From contig NZ_CP109583.1 in NCBI RefSeq assembly GCF_036250755.1, forward strand, positions 2,852,001 to 2,916,000: DNA of 64,000 nucleotides, written 5' to 3'. The notes beneath the pieces are model-generated. The model was not told the origin of the DNA and did not search any database. It was given only the letters and a program-made list of their open reading frames with translations. Numbering within the stretch: the first letter of the stretch is position 1; each line of letters begins with the position of its first letter. Shown here piece by piece: positions 8,373-16,137 of this stretch. The translations under genes were made by a program, and so were the position numbers. This DNA comes from Streptomyces uncialis. GTDB lineage: Bacteria > Actinomycetota > Actinomycetes > Streptomycetales > Streptomycetaceae.

Positions 8373-11300
8373 GTGAGGCGAAGCAAGAACGGTCCCGAGC
8401 CCTCGGCGCGGGGCAATTTCACGCCGCCGCCCCGAGCGGCCGGGTCCGACGCGTCCCGGCCCGGCTCCACCCCACCGCCTCCCGCCGGACCCACTGGCGG
8501 ACGTCTCTCACCGCGCAACTGGCGGGTCCCGACCCGGCTGAACGCCATCCTCCTGATACCCGTCCTCGTCGGACTCGTCATGGGCGGGTTCCAGGTCAAG
8601 GGATCGATCGACACCTGGAACGAGGCGGAGGACGCGGAGGCGACCGCCCGGCTGGTCCGGGCCTCCCTCACCTACGCCAACCAGCTGCTCGACGAACGCG
8701 ATGTCTCCGCCGTGCCCCTGCTCCGGGGCCGCACGGACGACCCGGCCGTCATCAAGGCCCGGCAGGAGACCGACAAGGCGGCGAACGCCTTCGACACCGC
8801 CGCCCGGGACATGCCCCGCAAGGACGGTCTGCTGCGCAGGCTGGAGACCTTCCGCAAGGTCGAGGGCGATCTCGCCGACCTGCGCGCCGACGCCTACACC
8901 GCCAAGCTCCCCGGGGTGCAGACCGAGGAGGGCTATGTCGAGGTCCAGCACCCGCTGATGGAGTTCGCCAACGAGCTCGGCCTCGGCACCGGCAACATCA
9001 CCAGCTACGGCCGGACCGTGTACGCCATCTCGCTGGGCAAGGCCGCGGCCTCCCTCCAGCGCTCCGTCGGTACGCACATCCTGGTCGAGCCCGGCCCCGC
9101 CCCCGCCGACCTGGCCCGCCAGCGGCTCGCCCTCAGCAGCTATGCCTACCTTGAGGGCATCGCCATGGACGAGTACGCGGGGGGCGGCACCCCCGAGGAC
9201 ATGGCCGAGCTGGAACGGGTCACCGCCAAGATCAAGAGCGATCACGAGGCCCAGGTCGAGAAGGCCGCCGCCGAGGCCACCGCTAGCGGGACCGACTACG
9301 AGGCACCGCCCTCGACCACCGAGATGGTGGCCGCCATGGCCGCCCTGCCCGACACCTCCAAGGGCGCCCGCGAGAAGCTCGCCGGTGACGGCGTCACCGC
9401 CGACAACTGGTGGGCGGTGAACACCCTCAAGTTCAACGGCTACCGCACCATCGAGGCGGACCTGGCCGACAAGGCCGTGAACGAGGCCGCCGGCATCGCG
9501 GACACCGCGCGCCGCGACACCCTCATCACCGGCGGGGCCGTCGTGCTCGCCCTGCTCACCGCCTTCGTCCTGGCCGGACTCATGGCCCGGCAGATGAGCC
9601 GGGCCATGCGGCAGCTGCGCAGCGCCGCGTTCGGCGTCGCCGAACAACGGCTGCCGATGCTCGTCGACCAGCTCTCGCGCACCGAGCCCGGCCGCGTCGA
9701 CACCCGGGTCCAGCCGATCCCGATCCACACCACGGACGAGATAGGCGAGGTCGCCCGCGCCTTCGACCAGGTGCACCGCGAAGCCGTCCGGCTCGCCGCC
9801 GAACAGGCCCTGCTGCGGGGCAACATCAACGCGATCTTCACCAATCTCTCCCGCCGCAACCAGTCCCTCATCGAGGGCCAGCTCACCCTCATCACGGACC
9901 TGGAGAACAACGAGGCCGACCCGGACCAGCTGGAGAACCTGTTCCGGCTCGACCACCTCGCCACCCGGATGCGGCGCAACGGCGAGAACCTGCTCATCCT
10001 CGCGGGCGAGGAGCCGGGCAGCCGCTGGGACCAGCCGGTCGCCCTCGTCGACGTGCTGCGCGCCGCCGCCTCGGAGGTCGAGCAGTACGAGCGGATCGAG
10101 CTGTCCGGGGTCCCCGAGGCCGACATCCACGGCCGCTCGGTCACCGACCTGGTGCATCTGCTCTCCGAGCTGCTGGAGAACGCGACGACGTTCTCGTCCC
10201 CGCAGACCAAGGTCAAGGTCACCGCGACCCGGCTGCCCGACGGCCGGATCATGATCGAGATCCATGACAAGGGCATCGGGCTGACCCCCGAGGACTTCGC
10301 GGACATCAACCACAAGCTGGCCAACCCGCCGACCGTGGACGCCGCGATCTCCCAGCGCATGGGCCTGTTCGTGGTCGGCAGGCTCGCCGACCGGCACGGT
10401 ATCCGCGTCCAGCTCCGCCCCTCGGGCGAGCAGGCCGGGACCACGTCGCTCGTCATGCTGCCCGATGTCATCACCCACGGCGGCGGCGGAGCGGCGCACC
10501 CCGGCGACGGCCCGGCCGGCGTCCCGGCGCCGCAGACGCAGGCCGGGCTCCCCGGGCCGCAGTCCTACCAGCAGCCCCCGCTGCGCACCGCCGCCGAACT
10601 CGGCTTCGACGACAGCCGCTACGCCGCGGTCCCCGACGGCTCCGGCGATCCCGACCCGGTCGGCCGTTCCCTGCTGCGCGAGGAGCGCAGGGCCGCGCAG
10701 GAGGCCGGTGACGGCCGCCCCGGCACCGCCGAAGGACCGGGATACGCCCCCGGTCACGGCGCGGACACCCAGCAGCCGTACGACGGGTACCCGCAGCCGG
10801 ACGGCTACGACCAGCCCACCGGTTACGACCCGCAGAGCGGCTACGCGCCCTCGCCGGACGGTTACACGCCTGCACCGGACGGATACACAGCCCCGTCCGA
10901 CGGATACGAACCGGCCACGAACAGCTACGAGCCCACCCGGCGCGGCGGCTACGACGACCCCTTCTTCCAGTCGGCCGGCGAGTACCGGCAGACCCCGTAT
11001 CCGGACGCGGCACAGCAAGATCCGGCCGGATTCGGGACGGACCCCTACAGCGGCTACGGCACCGGCGCCCCCCAGGCCGACCAGCAGCCCCTGAACGGGT
11101 ACCCGCAGGGCCTCCAGCAGGAGGGAACGCCCTATCCGGAATCCGTCGGGCCCGCTGACGCGGGTGCGCCGGAACGCGTAGGCTTCGACCGTCCCGGTAC
11201 GGCCGCGTCCACCGGACAATCGCTGACCGGCGCCGGTCTGCCGCGACGCGGTTCCCCAGCGGACGGCAACGGCGCCGCGAGCGAAGACCGGCCATGGCCG

Positions 11301-11687
11301 GCGGACCCCGTCCGGGACGACGGCGGTCAGGAACGGGCGGAGCAGGACGAGCCGTCCGGGACCGACGGCACCGGTGTCGTGGACTGGCGCTCGACGAACG
11401 ACGAGCGGTGGCAGCGCGCCGAGCAGCTCCGTAAACCCAAGGCGGGCGGGGTCACCTCCTCCGGGCTGCCGCGGCGGGTGCCCCGGGCCAACCTGGTCGA
11501 GGGCACCGCGGAGCAGACCCCGCAGGGCGGCCCCCAGGTCTCCCGGGCCCCCGAGGACGTCCGGGGCAGGCTGAGCAATCTGCGCCAGGGTGTTCAGCGG
11601 GGGCGTCAGGCGGGGAGTGAGAAGAACGGCCAGAACACTGAGGACGACCGCAGTGGTTCTGGGAGTACCTACGACCAGGAGCGTTAG
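8373..11687 (+). CDS. cvnA2: Conservon sensor histidine kinase-like protein CvnA (second copy)
   Basis: About 1104 aa from the GTG at 8373 (VRRSKNGPEPSARGNFTPPP). GAGAGG lies 12 nt upstream; the upstream frame to 8277 is not favoured. Same architecture as the first CvnA: TM1 about 57-76, extracytoplasmic NIT-type domain with an Ala/Glu-rich insertion (about 285-330), TM2 about 383-407, HAMP-like region, FRLDHLATRMRRNGEN helix, HATPase_c with N-box HLLSELLENATTFS (about 595-610), G1 EIHDKGIGLTPEDF (Lys where the first copy has Thr) and G2 MGLFVVGRL. The tail is disordered and Tyr/Pro/Asp-rich with DGY repeats, then the conserved TSGLPRRVPRANL end. The sensor domain and tail differ strongly from the first CvnA, so the two probably respond to different signals while using near-identical B and D partners. 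Confidence 0.93.
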   Translation: MRRSKNGPEPSARGNFTPPPRAAGSDASRPGSTPPPPAGPTGGRLSPRNWRVPTRLNAILLIPVLVGLVMGGFQVKGSIDTWNEAEDAEATARLVRASLTYANQLLDERDVSAVPLLRGRTDDPAVIKARQETDKAANAFDTAARDMPRKDGLLRRLETFRKVEGDLADLRADAYTAKLPGVQTEEGYVEVQHPLMEFANELGLGTGNITSYGRTVYAISLGKAAASLQRSVGTHILVEPGPAPADLARQRLALSSYAYLEGIAMDEYAGGGTPEDMAELERVTAKIKSDHEAQVEKAAAEATASGTDYEAPPSTTEMVAAMAALPDTSKGAREKLAGDGVTADNWWAVNTLKFNGYRTIEADLADKAVNEAAGIADTARRDTLITGGAVVLALLTAFVLAGLMARQMSRAMRQLRSAAFGVAEQRLPMLVDQLSRTEPGRVDTRVQPIPIHTTDEIGEVARAFDQVHREAVRLAAEQALLRGNINAIFTNLSRRNQSLIEGQLTLITDLENNEADPDQLENLFRLDHLATRMRRNGENLLILAGEEPGSRWDQPVALVDVLRAAASEVEQYERIELSGVPEADIHGRSVTDLVHLLSELLENATTFSSPQTKVKVTATRLPDGRIMIEIHDKGIGLTPEDFADINHKLANPPTVDAAISQRMGLFVVGRLADRHGIRVQLRPSGEQAGTTSLVMLPDVITHGGGGAAHPGDGPAGVPAPQTQAGLPGPQSYQQPPLRTAAELGFDDSRYAAVPDGSGDPDPVGRSLLREERRAAQEAGDGRPGTAEGPGYAPGHGADTQQPYDGYPQPDGYDQPTGYDPQSGYAPSPDGYTPAPDGYTAPSDGYEPATNSYEPTRRGGYDDPFFQSAGEYRQTPYPDAAQQDPAGFGTDPYSGYGTGAPQADQQPLNGYPQGLQQEGTPYPESVGPADAGAPERVGFDRPGTAASTGQSLTGAGLPRRGSPADGNGAASEDRPWPADPVRDDGGQERAEQDEPSGTDGTGVVDWRSTNDERWQRAEQLRKPKAGGVTSSGLPRRVPRANLVEGTAEQTPQGGPQVSRAPEDVRGRLSNLRQGVQRGRQAGSEKNGQNTEDDRSGSGSTYDQER

Positions 11688-11688
11688 T

Positions 11689-12111
11689 GTGAGCCCGATG
11701 AGCCAGGCGGCACAGAACCTGAACTGGTTGATCACCAACTTCGTGGACAACACCCCCGGGGTGTCCCACACGGTGGTGGTCTCCGCCGACGGACTCCTTC
11801 TGGCGATGTCCGAAGGTTTCCCCCGTGACCGCGCGGACCAACTCGCCGCGGTCGCCTCCGGTCTGACCTCGCTCACGGCGGGGGCGTCCCGGATCTTCGA
11901 AGGCGGCAGTGTCAATCAGACCGTGGTGGAGATGGAGCGCGGCTTCCTCTTCATCATGTCAGTCTCGGACGGCTCGTCGCTGGCCGTCCTCGCGCACCCC
12001 GAGGCCGATATCGGTCTCGTGGGGTACGAGATGGCACTGCTGGTGGACCGCGCGGGTTCGGTGCTGACGCCGGATCTGCGCGCCGAACTCCAGGGCAGCC
12101 TGCTCAACTGA
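11689..12111 (+). CDS. cvnB2: Roadblock/LC7-domain protein CvnB (second copy)
   Basis: 140 aa from the GTG at 11689, one base after the cvnA2 stop, with GGAG 7 nt upstream; ATG 11698 is the alternative. Roadblock/LC7 fold throughout. Six substitutions against the first CvnB (for example GGSVNQ for GGTVTQ, HPEAD for HPECD, and the final residue N for H). The near-identical DNA in the 5' third compared with more scattered silent changes in the 3' part suggests gene conversion between the two loci. Confidence 0.95.
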   Translation: MSPMSQAAQNLNWLITNFVDNTPGVSHTVVVSADGLLLAMSEGFPRDRADQLAAVASGLTSLTAGASRIFEGGSVNQTVVEMERGFLFIMSVSDGSSLAVLAHPEADIGLVGYEMALLVDRAGSVLTPDLRAELQGSLLN

Positions 12112-12266
12112 GCGGTAGGTGCGGGGCCTTCCGGGAATCGGGACAATTCCCGGGCGGGGCGACCCCCACCGACCACGAGGCGATGCGTACGTGTGTCCCT
12201 GGGCCGTAAGGTTTCGGGACGCGGCTCCACAGCTCTGGGTGCCCGGTACAGCAGGAGGAGGACGAA

Positions 12267-12842
12267 GTGGCGACACCCCCGGACGGTTCCTCGGGCAGCT
12301 GGCCCTACAGCCAAGGGCACGGCAACGGCTCGCAGAACCCGTACAACTTCCCCTCCACGCCCAGCCCCCGGCATCAGCGGCCCTACCCCCAGCAGCCCCA
12401 GGGTCCCTCGCCCTACGAACCGCGCCAACCCCGTGTACCCCGTGTCCCACCCGTACAGCACCAGCGTCGGGCGCCCGAACCGGCGCCCGCGGGTTCCCCG
12501 GCCAATCCCCTCGTCCGCCCGTACGCCATGACGGGCGGCCGTACCAGGCCGCGGTACCAGCTCGCCATCGAGGCGTTGGTGCACACCACAGCTCAACCGC
12601 ATCAGCTCCAGGGGCAGTTGCCGGAGCATCAGCGGATCTGCAATCTCTGCCGTGAGGTCAAGTCGATCGCCGAGGTATCGGCGCTGCTGACCATCCCTCT
12701 CGGTGTGGCCAGGATTCTCGTCGCCGATTTGGCGGAGGCGGGCCTGGTCGCCATCCATCAGCCCGGCGGCGACGAGAACGCCGGCGGCCAGCCAGACGTG
12801 ACATTGCTCGAAAGGGTGCTCAGTGGACTTCGCAAGCTCTAG
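12267..12842 (+). CDS. cvnC2: DUF742 protein CvnC (second copy)
   Basis: 191 aa from GTG 12267 with AGGAGG 8 nt upstream. The first roughly 85 residues are Pro/Gln/Ser/Tyr-rich and disordered (PYPQQPQGPSPYEPRQP and similar). The DUF742 core follows from RPYAMTGGRTRPRYQLAIEAL to PDVTLLERVLSGLRKL and is almost the same as in the first CvnC. The extension is the main difference between the B-C-D parts of the two conservons. It may mediate partner choice, which is inference. It overlaps cvnD2 by 20 bp. Confidence 0.94.
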   Translation: MATPPDGSSGSWPYSQGHGNGSQNPYNFPSTPSPRHQRPYPQQPQGPSPYEPRQPRVPRVPPVQHQRRAPEPAPAGSPANPLVRPYAMTGGRTRPRYQLAIEALVHTTAQPHQLQGQLPEHQRICNLCREVKSIAEVSALLTIPLGVARILVADLAEAGLVAIHQPGGDENAGGQPDVTLLERVLSGLRKL

Positions 12843-13404
12843 CGGCGGACCCGCCCGGTCGACCACCAGCGCGAAGATCGTGGTGGCGGGCGGGTTCGGC
12901 GTGGGCAAGACCACGTTCGTGGGCGCGGTCTCGGAGATCAATCCGCTGCGTACCGAGGCCGTGATGACCTCGGCCTCGGCCGGTATCGACGACCTCACGC
13001 ACACGGGGGACAAGACCACCACGACGGTGGCCATGGACTTCGGCCGCATCACGCTCGACCAGGACCTGATCCTCTACCTGTTCGGTACTCCCGGACAGGA
13101 CCGGTTCTGGTTCATGTGGGACGACCTCGTACGCGGCGCGATCGGCGCCGTCGTCCTTGTCGACACCCGCAGGCTCGCCGACTGCTTCCCCGCGGTCGAC
13201 TACTTCGAGAACTCCGGACTGCCCTTCGTCATCGCCCTCAACGGCTTCGACGGCAGTCAGCCTTACACGCCGGACGAGGTGCGTGAGGCGCTTCAGATCG
13301 GGCCCGACACACCGATCATCACGACCGACGCGAGGCATCGTGCCGATGCGAAGAGTGCGCTGATCACGTTGGTCGAGCACGCCCTGATGGCCCGCCTGCG
13401 CTGA
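12823..13404 (+). CDS. cvnD2: Small GTPase CvnD (second copy)
   Basis: 193 aa from GTG 12823. P-loop GGFGVGKTT, LFGTPGQDR and NGFD as in the first CvnD. Apart from residues 7-13 and a few positions near the C-terminus the two proteins match (for example NGFDGSQ against NGFDGHQ, and SALITL against SGLITL). Near-identical DNA tracts run through the middle of the gene. Translationally coupled to cvnC2 by the same 20-bp overlap. Confidence 0.95.
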   Translation: MDFASSSGGPARSTTSAKIVVAGGFGVGKTTFVGAVSEINPLRTEAVMTSASAGIDDLTHTGDKTTTTVAMDFGRITLDQDLILYLFGTPGQDRFWFMWDDLVRGAIGAVVLVDTRRLADCFPAVDYFENSGLPFVIALNGFDGSQPYTPDEVREALQIGPDTPIITTDARHRADAKSALITLVEHALMARLR

Positions 13405-13417
13405 CCCCGCCCCACCC

Positions 13418-13446
13418 GAGCCGTCCCGGCCTCCCCGGGACGGCTC
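13418..13446 (+). terminator. Stem-loop terminator after the second conservon
   Basis: GAGCCGTCCCGG (13418-13429) and CCGGGACGGCTC (13435-13446) form a 12-bp perfect stem with a 5-nt loop, 14 bp after the cvnD2 stop. There is no U-tract, as is common in Streptomyces. Confidence 0.75.
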
Positions 13447-13484
13447 CCCCGTTCCCGGGCTCCCCCGTTTCCCTGGCCCCCCGG

Positions 13485-13945
13485 CTCCCTGGGGTTCCAC
13501 ACCTGGGCGTACTTGTTCCCGTGCGGGTCGGACGGGGGTGCGCAGTTCCCCGCGCCCCTGGGTTCGTCCGGCTCGTCGCACTTGTTCCGGTGCGGGTCGC
13601 TCGGTGGGTGCGCAGTTCCCCGCGCCCCTAGGTCATCCCCTGTGAACGTACTTGTACCTGTACAGGTGGGTCCGTGGGTGCGCGGTTCCTCTCGGCCCTG
13701 GGGGTCCACCGGTGGGCCCGCTTCCTTTGGGGCGCACCCGCTCCCGCAGGTGAATGGCGCGGCCAGGCAGGTGCCCCCGAAGGGGCGCGGGGAACTGCGC
13801 GAAGACGAGGACCGGCCCGCGCCCGAGGAACGGCCCGGAGGGGCAGCATCCAGGGGCGCGGGGAACTGCGCACCCACGGACGGCCCGTACGGGAACAAGT
13901 ACGGCGCGGTGGACGAACCCAGGGGCGCGGGCCACGGAGGGCCGG
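13485..13945. repeat. Modular repeat array 2
   Basis: Core 20-mers in forward orientation at 13540 and 13610, a degenerate one near 13676, then inverse cores at 13781 and 13852. Spacers contain the recurring TTCCACACCTGGGCGTAC and ACTTGTTCC words of the other arrays. The bounding GGTCGCC-type ends and the 126-bp module are absent, so this looks like a decayed or partial cassette. It fills the gap between two convergently oriented units, the second conservon and accE; I see no gene in it. Confidence 0.75.
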
Positions 13946-14059
13946 CCGCAGGGCCCGGAAACGCGCGAAGCGGTTCGTGCCGCGCCGGTCAGCGGGCGCC
14001 CCGCACGCGGGGAGCCATGACCGGCGCGGCACGAACCGCGACGGAGACCTCGGACTGCG

Positions 14060-14281
14060 TCAGCCCTGCCAGCTGTGCGGCGCCCGGAACCCGTGCTGCC
14101 GCTCCAGCCGCCGCCACCCCGCCTTGGCCACCCCACGGCCCACGGAGTGCCCCGCCGGAGCCCCGCCGGCCGCGGCCCGCGCGAGCAGGATCGCCGTCAG
14201 CGCGGCCACCTCCTCCGGCTCGGCGTACCCCTTCTCCACACGCAGGACTCCGTCAGCGGACGGGGACGGGGAAGCACTCAT
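14060..14281 (-). CDS. accE: Acyl-CoA carboxylase epsilon subunit
   Basis: 73 aa from ATG 14281 (TGGAG 10 nt upstream). The small actinobacterial epsilon subunit stimulates and assembles biotin-dependent propionyl/acetyl-CoA carboxylase. Recognisable features are VEKGYAEPEEVAALTAILLARAAA and a C-terminal segment with conserved Trp residues (AGWRRLERQHGFRAPHSW). It follows accB by 82 bp on the same strand, the usual AccB-AccE arrangement, so both are probably on one transcript. Confidence 0.92.
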   Translation of the reverse strand: MSASPSPSADGVLRVEKGYAEPEEVAALTAILLARAAAGGAPAGHSVGRGVAKAGWRRLERQHGFRAPHSWQG

Positions 14282-14363
14282 GGTGATGACTCCAGAGGGG
14301 GTCGGACAGCGGGAGGGTGGATTCGCGTACGTGCGGGCGGCGCGGTGAGGCGGCGGGGCCGGA

Positions 14364-15983
14364 TCACTGCGGAGGGTTGCCGTGCTTCCGCGAGGGCAGA
14401 TCGGCGTGCTTGTTCCGCAGCATCGCCAGCGACCTCACCAGGATCTCCCGCGTCTGCACGGGGTCGATGACATCGTCGACGAGTCCGCGCTCGGCGGCGT
14501 AGTACGGATGCATCAGCTCGGACTTGTACTCCTTCACCATCCGGGACCGCATGGCCTCCGGATCGGCGGCACCGGCGATCTGGCGGCGGAAGATGACGTT
14601 GGCGGCGCCTTCGGCGCCCATCACCGCGATCTCGTTCGTGGGCCAGGCGTAGGTGAGGTCGGCACCGATGGACTGGGAGTCCATGACGATGTACGCACCT
14701 CCGTACGCCTTGCGCAGGATCAGCGAGATCCGCGGCACCGTCGCGTTGCAGTACGCGTACAGCAGCTTCGCGCCGTGCCGGATGATTCCGCCGTGCTCCT
14801 GGTCGACACCGGGCAGGAAGCCCGGGACGTCCAGCAGCGTCACGATCGGGATATTGAAAGCGTCACACATCTGGACGAAGCGCGCAGCTTTTTCGGATGC
14901 CTCGATGTCGAGGACGCCCGCGAGGGACTGCGGCTGGTTGGCGACGATGCCGACGACCTGGCCGTCGAGCCGGGCCAGGGCGCAGATGATGTTGCGGGCC
15001 CAGCGCTCGTGGACCTCCAGGTAGTCGCCGTCGTCGACGAGCTCCTCGATGACCTTGGCCATGTCGTAGGGGCGGTTGCCGTCGGCGGGGACCAGGTCCA
15101 GCAGGACGTCGGAGCGGCGGTCGGCGGGGTCCTCGGAGGTGACCTGCGGAGGCGTCTCGCGGTTGTTCTGCGGGAGCAGCGACAGCAGGTAGCGGACCTC
15201 CGCGATGCAGGTCTCCTCGTCGTCGTACGCGAAGTGCGCGACGCCGGAGGTCTCCGCGTGGACGTCGGCGCCGCCGAGCCCGTTCTGGGTGATCTCCTCA
15301 CCGGTGACGGCCTTGACGACGTCCGGGCCGGTGATGAACATCTGCGAGGTCTCGCGGACCATGAAGACGAAGTCGGTGAGGGCGGGGCTGTAGGCCGCGC
15401 CGCCCGCGCAGGGGCCGAGCATCACGCTGATCTGCGGGATGACACCGGAGGCGCGGGTGTTGCGCTGGAAGATGCCGCCGTAGCCCGCGAGGGCGGAGAC
15501 GCCTTCCTGGATACGGGCGCCCGCGCCGTCGTTCAGGGAGACCAGGGGCGCGCCGGCCGCGATGGCCATGTCCATGATCTTGTGGATCTTGGTGGCGTGG
15601 GCCTCGCCGAGGGCGCCGCCGAAGATCCGGAAGTCATGGGCGTAGACGAAGACCGTGCGGCCCTCGACGGTGCCCCAGCCGGTGACGACACCGTCGGTGT
15701 ACGGCTTCTTCGTCTCCAGGCCGAAGCCGGTGGCGCGGTGCCTGCGGAGCTGTTCGACCTCCTGGAACGAGCCGGCGTCGAGCAGCAGCTCGATGCGCTC
15801 GCGGGACGTCAGCTTCCCCTTGGCGTGCTGCGCCTCGGTCGCCTTCTCGCTGGGCCCCCGCAGTGCCAGCTCCCGGATCGCGTGCAGTTCGGCCACCCGG
15901 CCGCGCGCGTCCGTGGGCTCGTCCCCCGTGAGCCCCGGGGTGTCCGAGGAACCCGGGGAGTCAGTCTCGTCCAAAACGGTCAT
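14364..15983 (-). CDS. accB: Acyl-CoA (propionyl-CoA) carboxylase beta subunit
   Basis: 539 aa from ATG 15983 (MTVLDETDSPGSS). The frame extends further upstream but without conserved sequence. Carboxyltransferase subunit: residues about 60-300 form the N-terminal crotonase-like domain (GGALGEAHATKIHKIMDMA, SLNDGAGARIQEGVSALAGYGGIF, oxyanion-hole MLGPCAGGAAYSPALTDF). Residues about 310-530 form the C-terminal domain (VLDIEASEKAARFVQMCDAF, AYGGAYIVMDSQSIGAD, GAEGAANVIFRR). It transfers carboxyl from biotin on the alpha subunit to acetyl- or propionyl-CoA, supplying malonyl- and methylmalonyl-CoA. The alpha (biotin) subunit is not in this window. The specificity residue in the LTDFVFMV region is Asp, as in broad acetyl/propionyl enzymes; this is from family knowledge. 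Confidence 0.96.
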   Translation of the reverse strand: MTVLDETDSPGSSDTPGLTGDEPTDARGRVAELHAIRELALRGPSEKATEAQHAKGKLTSRERIELLLDAGSFQEVEQLRRHRATGFGLETKKPYTDGVVTGWGTVEGRTVFVYAHDFRIFGGALGEAHATKIHKIMDMAIAAGAPLVSLNDGAGARIQEGVSALAGYGGIFQRNTRASGVIPQISVMLGPCAGGAAYSPALTDFVFMVRETSQMFITGPDVVKAVTGEEITQNGLGGADVHAETSGVAHFAYDDEETCIAEVRYLLSLLPQNNRETPPQVTSEDPADRRSDVLLDLVPADGNRPYDMAKVIEELVDDGDYLEVHERWARNIICALARLDGQVVGIVANQPQSLAGVLDIEASEKAARFVQMCDAFNIPIVTLLDVPGFLPGVDQEHGGIIRHGAKLLYAYCNATVPRISLILRKAYGGAYIVMDSQSIGADLTYAWPTNEIAVMGAEGAANVIFRRQIAGAADPEAMRSRMVKEYKSELMHPYYAAERGLVDDVIDPVQTREILVRSLAMLRNKHADLPSRKHGNPPQ

Positions 15984-16137
15984 GTAGCGACCATACGAAG
16001 TCGACCGGGGAAAACGGCCCGTCGACTTTGTACAGTGTCCGGCCCGATTTCCTGGTACCCCCGAACAGAACTGCGCGGGGGTGGTCACGAACCTCCTGCT
16101 CATGGGTGGGGCGGGTTGTGGGGTTCGCACAAAATAC

